Source: an uncultured Desulfobacter sp. (GTDB lineage Bacteria; Desulfobacterota; Desulfobacteria; Desulfobacterales; Desulfobacteraceae). From it: DNA of 64,000 nt. This document shows positions 62,936 through 64,000 of the stretch, piece by piece. Position numbers and translations under genes: made by a program. The notes beneath the pieces are model-generated. The model saw only the letters and a program-made list of their open reading frames with translations, was not told where the DNA came from and made no database searches. How positions within the stretch are numbered: the stretch's first letter is position 1; every line of letters starts with the position of its first letter. The stretch covers positions 5,354,501-5,418,500 of the forward strand of contig NZ_OY781882.1 in the NCBI RefSeq assembly GCF_963677125.1, written 5' to 3'.

Positions 62936-62974
62936 TAGCCTAGGTTTGTTAATTTAAGTGCAGGAGATTTTAAG

Positions 62975-63730
62975 ATGAGAAAATTGTTGCCGGGGCTGGT
63001 GATCATTGGCATTTCTTTGTTGTTTATACTTGAAGCAGGAGCCGATGAGCTTTTCCTCTATGCCGGTGCCGGATTGAGAAAACCCACGGATAAAATCATT
63101 GCACAATTTGAACAAAAGACCGGTCATAAGGTCATTGTGGATTATGGCGGATCAGGCAAGCAGATGGTCAAGTACCAGACTGTTCTGCGGGGAGACTTGT
63201 TTATGCCGGGTTCCTATTTCTATATCGATAAGCTCAAGGAAAAGGGGATGGTGCTTTCGGACAGTCAAGTGGTCCTGCACACCCCGGTGATTGCCGTGAA
63301 CAAGAGAGGGAACCATGCCGTTAAAACCCTGGACGATATGGCAGCACCGGGTATCAAGCTGGCCATGGGCGACCCCAAAGCCATGGCCCTGGGCCGCACC
63401 AGCATGGAAATTATCAAAAATGCGGGCCTTGAAAAACAATTCCTGGATAATGTGGCCGTCTATGGCGCCACGGTCAATCAACTCACCCTTTATGTGGTGC
63501 AGGGTGCTGTGGATGCCGCCATTGTGGCCCGGGCCAATGCATTCATGCATCAGGATTCCCTGGATATATACGAGATCCCCACAACATATTACACCCCGGA
63601 GACCATCGGCATCGCGGTATTGAAGACCGCTAAAGATACCGCCCTGGCAGAACAGTTCAAAGCATTTGTCTCAAGTCCTGAGGGAACGGCTTTTTTCACA
63701 CAGTCCGGTTTTATGGCGCTGCCCAGATGA
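62975..63730 (+). CDS. modA: Molybdate/tungstate-type ABC binding protein
   Basis: This 251-residue exported binding protein has a signal peptide ending near LEAGA and then the family opening DELFLYAGAGLRKPTDKIIAQFEQKTGHKVIVDYGGSGKQMVKYQ. Oxyanion-binding segments (GSGKQ, KAMALGRTSMEI) and the C-terminal FKAFVSSPEGTAFFTQSGF are typical of ModA. It captures molybdate or tungstate for cofactors of formate dehydrogenase and similar enzymes. GCAGGAG lies ten bases before the ATG. It overlaps modB by four bases. Confidence 0.88.
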   Translation: MRKLLPGLVIIGISLLFILEAGADELFLYAGAGLRKPTDKIIAQFEQKTGHKVIVDYGGSGKQMVKYQTVLRGDLFMPGSYFYIDKLKEKGMVLSDSQVVLHTPVIAVNKRGNHAVKTLDDMAAPGIKLAMGDPKAMALGRTSMEIIKNAGLEKQFLDNVAVYGATVNQLTLYVVQGAVDAAIVARANAFMHQDSLDIYEIPTTYYTPETIGIAVLKTAKDTALAEQFKAFVSSPEGTAFFTQSGFMALPR

Positions 63731-64000
63731 TTCGGCTGTTCTATGGCATTCTTATCATCTGCTGCCTCGGGGTCCTGGGCGTTTTATACGCCCTGGCGGT
63801 CCAGGTGGGGCTTTTTGATATTTTTGAGATCCTTTTAACCAAAGAGGCCCGGTTTGCACTTAACTTAAGTGTGACAACCTCGGTATCGTCGGTGGGGATC
63901 GCCATGGTGCTTGGTCTTCCCGTGGCCTATCTCATGGCCAGAAGATCGTTTCCCGGTAAATTTATTGTGGATTCACTGTTGGATATTCCCATGGTCATGA
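63727..64000 (+). CDS. modB: Molybdate ABC transporter permease (truncated by window end)
   Basis: The first 91 residues of the permease are visible (MIRLFYGILIICCLGVLGVL, then NLSVTTSVSSVGIAMVLGLPVAYLMARRSFPGKFIVD), with two hydrophobic segments and the start of the BPD_transp-type core. Its ATG overlaps the modA stop (ATGA). The ATPase gene is expected beyond the window. Confidence 0.85.
   Translation, partial: MIRLFYGILIICCLGVLGVLYALAVQVGLFDIFEILLTKEARFALNLSVTTSVSSVGIAMVLGLPVAYLMARRSFPGKFIVDSLLDIPMVM

Overview
The window looks like chromosome of a sulfate-reducing Desulfobacterota bacterium, probably Desulfobacteraceae. The evidence is its gene families: a sodium-pumping glutaconyl-CoA decarboxylase beside an acyl-CoA dehydrogenase, several PAS/receiver histidine kinases, a molybdate transporter, and a rhodanese-like gene that only makes sense if UGA is read as selenocysteine. 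Nearly every gene is ordinary single-copy chromosomal material. I see no rRNA, tRNA, CRISPR array or intact insertion sequence.

Layout. 1-1.8 kb: the 3' end of an RND efflux pump and a frameshifted lipoprotein. 1.8-7.5 kb: Mrp ATPase, PriA and DnaK. 7.6-13.6 kb (minus strand): a three-gene ATP-grasp / alpha-E / transglutaminase-DUF2126 operon, with a 145-bp palindromic mobile-like element inside it. 14-18.3 kb: a molybdate-type XRE regulator, a sigma-54 activator and D-serine dehydratase. 18.3-21.4 kb: a zinc-ribbon protein, YaaA, an FMN reductase, a probable small RNA and an isoprenylcysteine-methyltransferase-like protein. 21.4-25.6 kb (minus strand): an LTA-synthase-like enzyme followed by a two-component system. 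25.9-26.2 kb: the double-selenocysteine rhodanese. 26.8-31.2 kb: a secreted PHP protein and a frameshifted membrane-spermidine-synthase fusion. 31.2-34.3 kb is the most accessory-looking stretch: tautomerase, SLATT-like protein and a DUF4157/metzincin protein, with long gaps.

34.3-41.1 kb: an amidohydrolase facing an epimerase/DUF1611 pair, then a FecBCD-type ABC transporter behind a structured leader. 41.4-47.4 kb: a tightly packed six-gene GAK operon (PHP-like, amphi-Trp, PhoU-kinase, SixA-like/Nudix, ATP-grasp, HprK-related kinase) converging on a second Nudix gene. 48.1-52.6 kb: the glutaryl-CoA dehydrogenase / glutaconyl-CoA decarboxylase operon, including a 52-residue delta subunit. 52.7-57.3 kb: a CBS protein, then a second ATP-grasp/alpha-E/transglutaminase locus in which the first two proteins are fused. 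57.3-62.8 kb: a lone flagellin, a USP-receiver-USP fusion and two histidine kinases. 62.9-64 kb: modA and the start of modB.

Three themes stand out. First, two ATP-grasp peptide-ligase-type loci and the GAK operon lie in one window; all are known from comparative genomics, but their chemistry is poorly defined. Second, there are compact regulatory features with good sequence support: a promoter-to-terminator small RNA, tandem response-regulator boxes and a leader hairpin. Third, a short palindromic element is present in two near-full copies plus possible degenerate ends.
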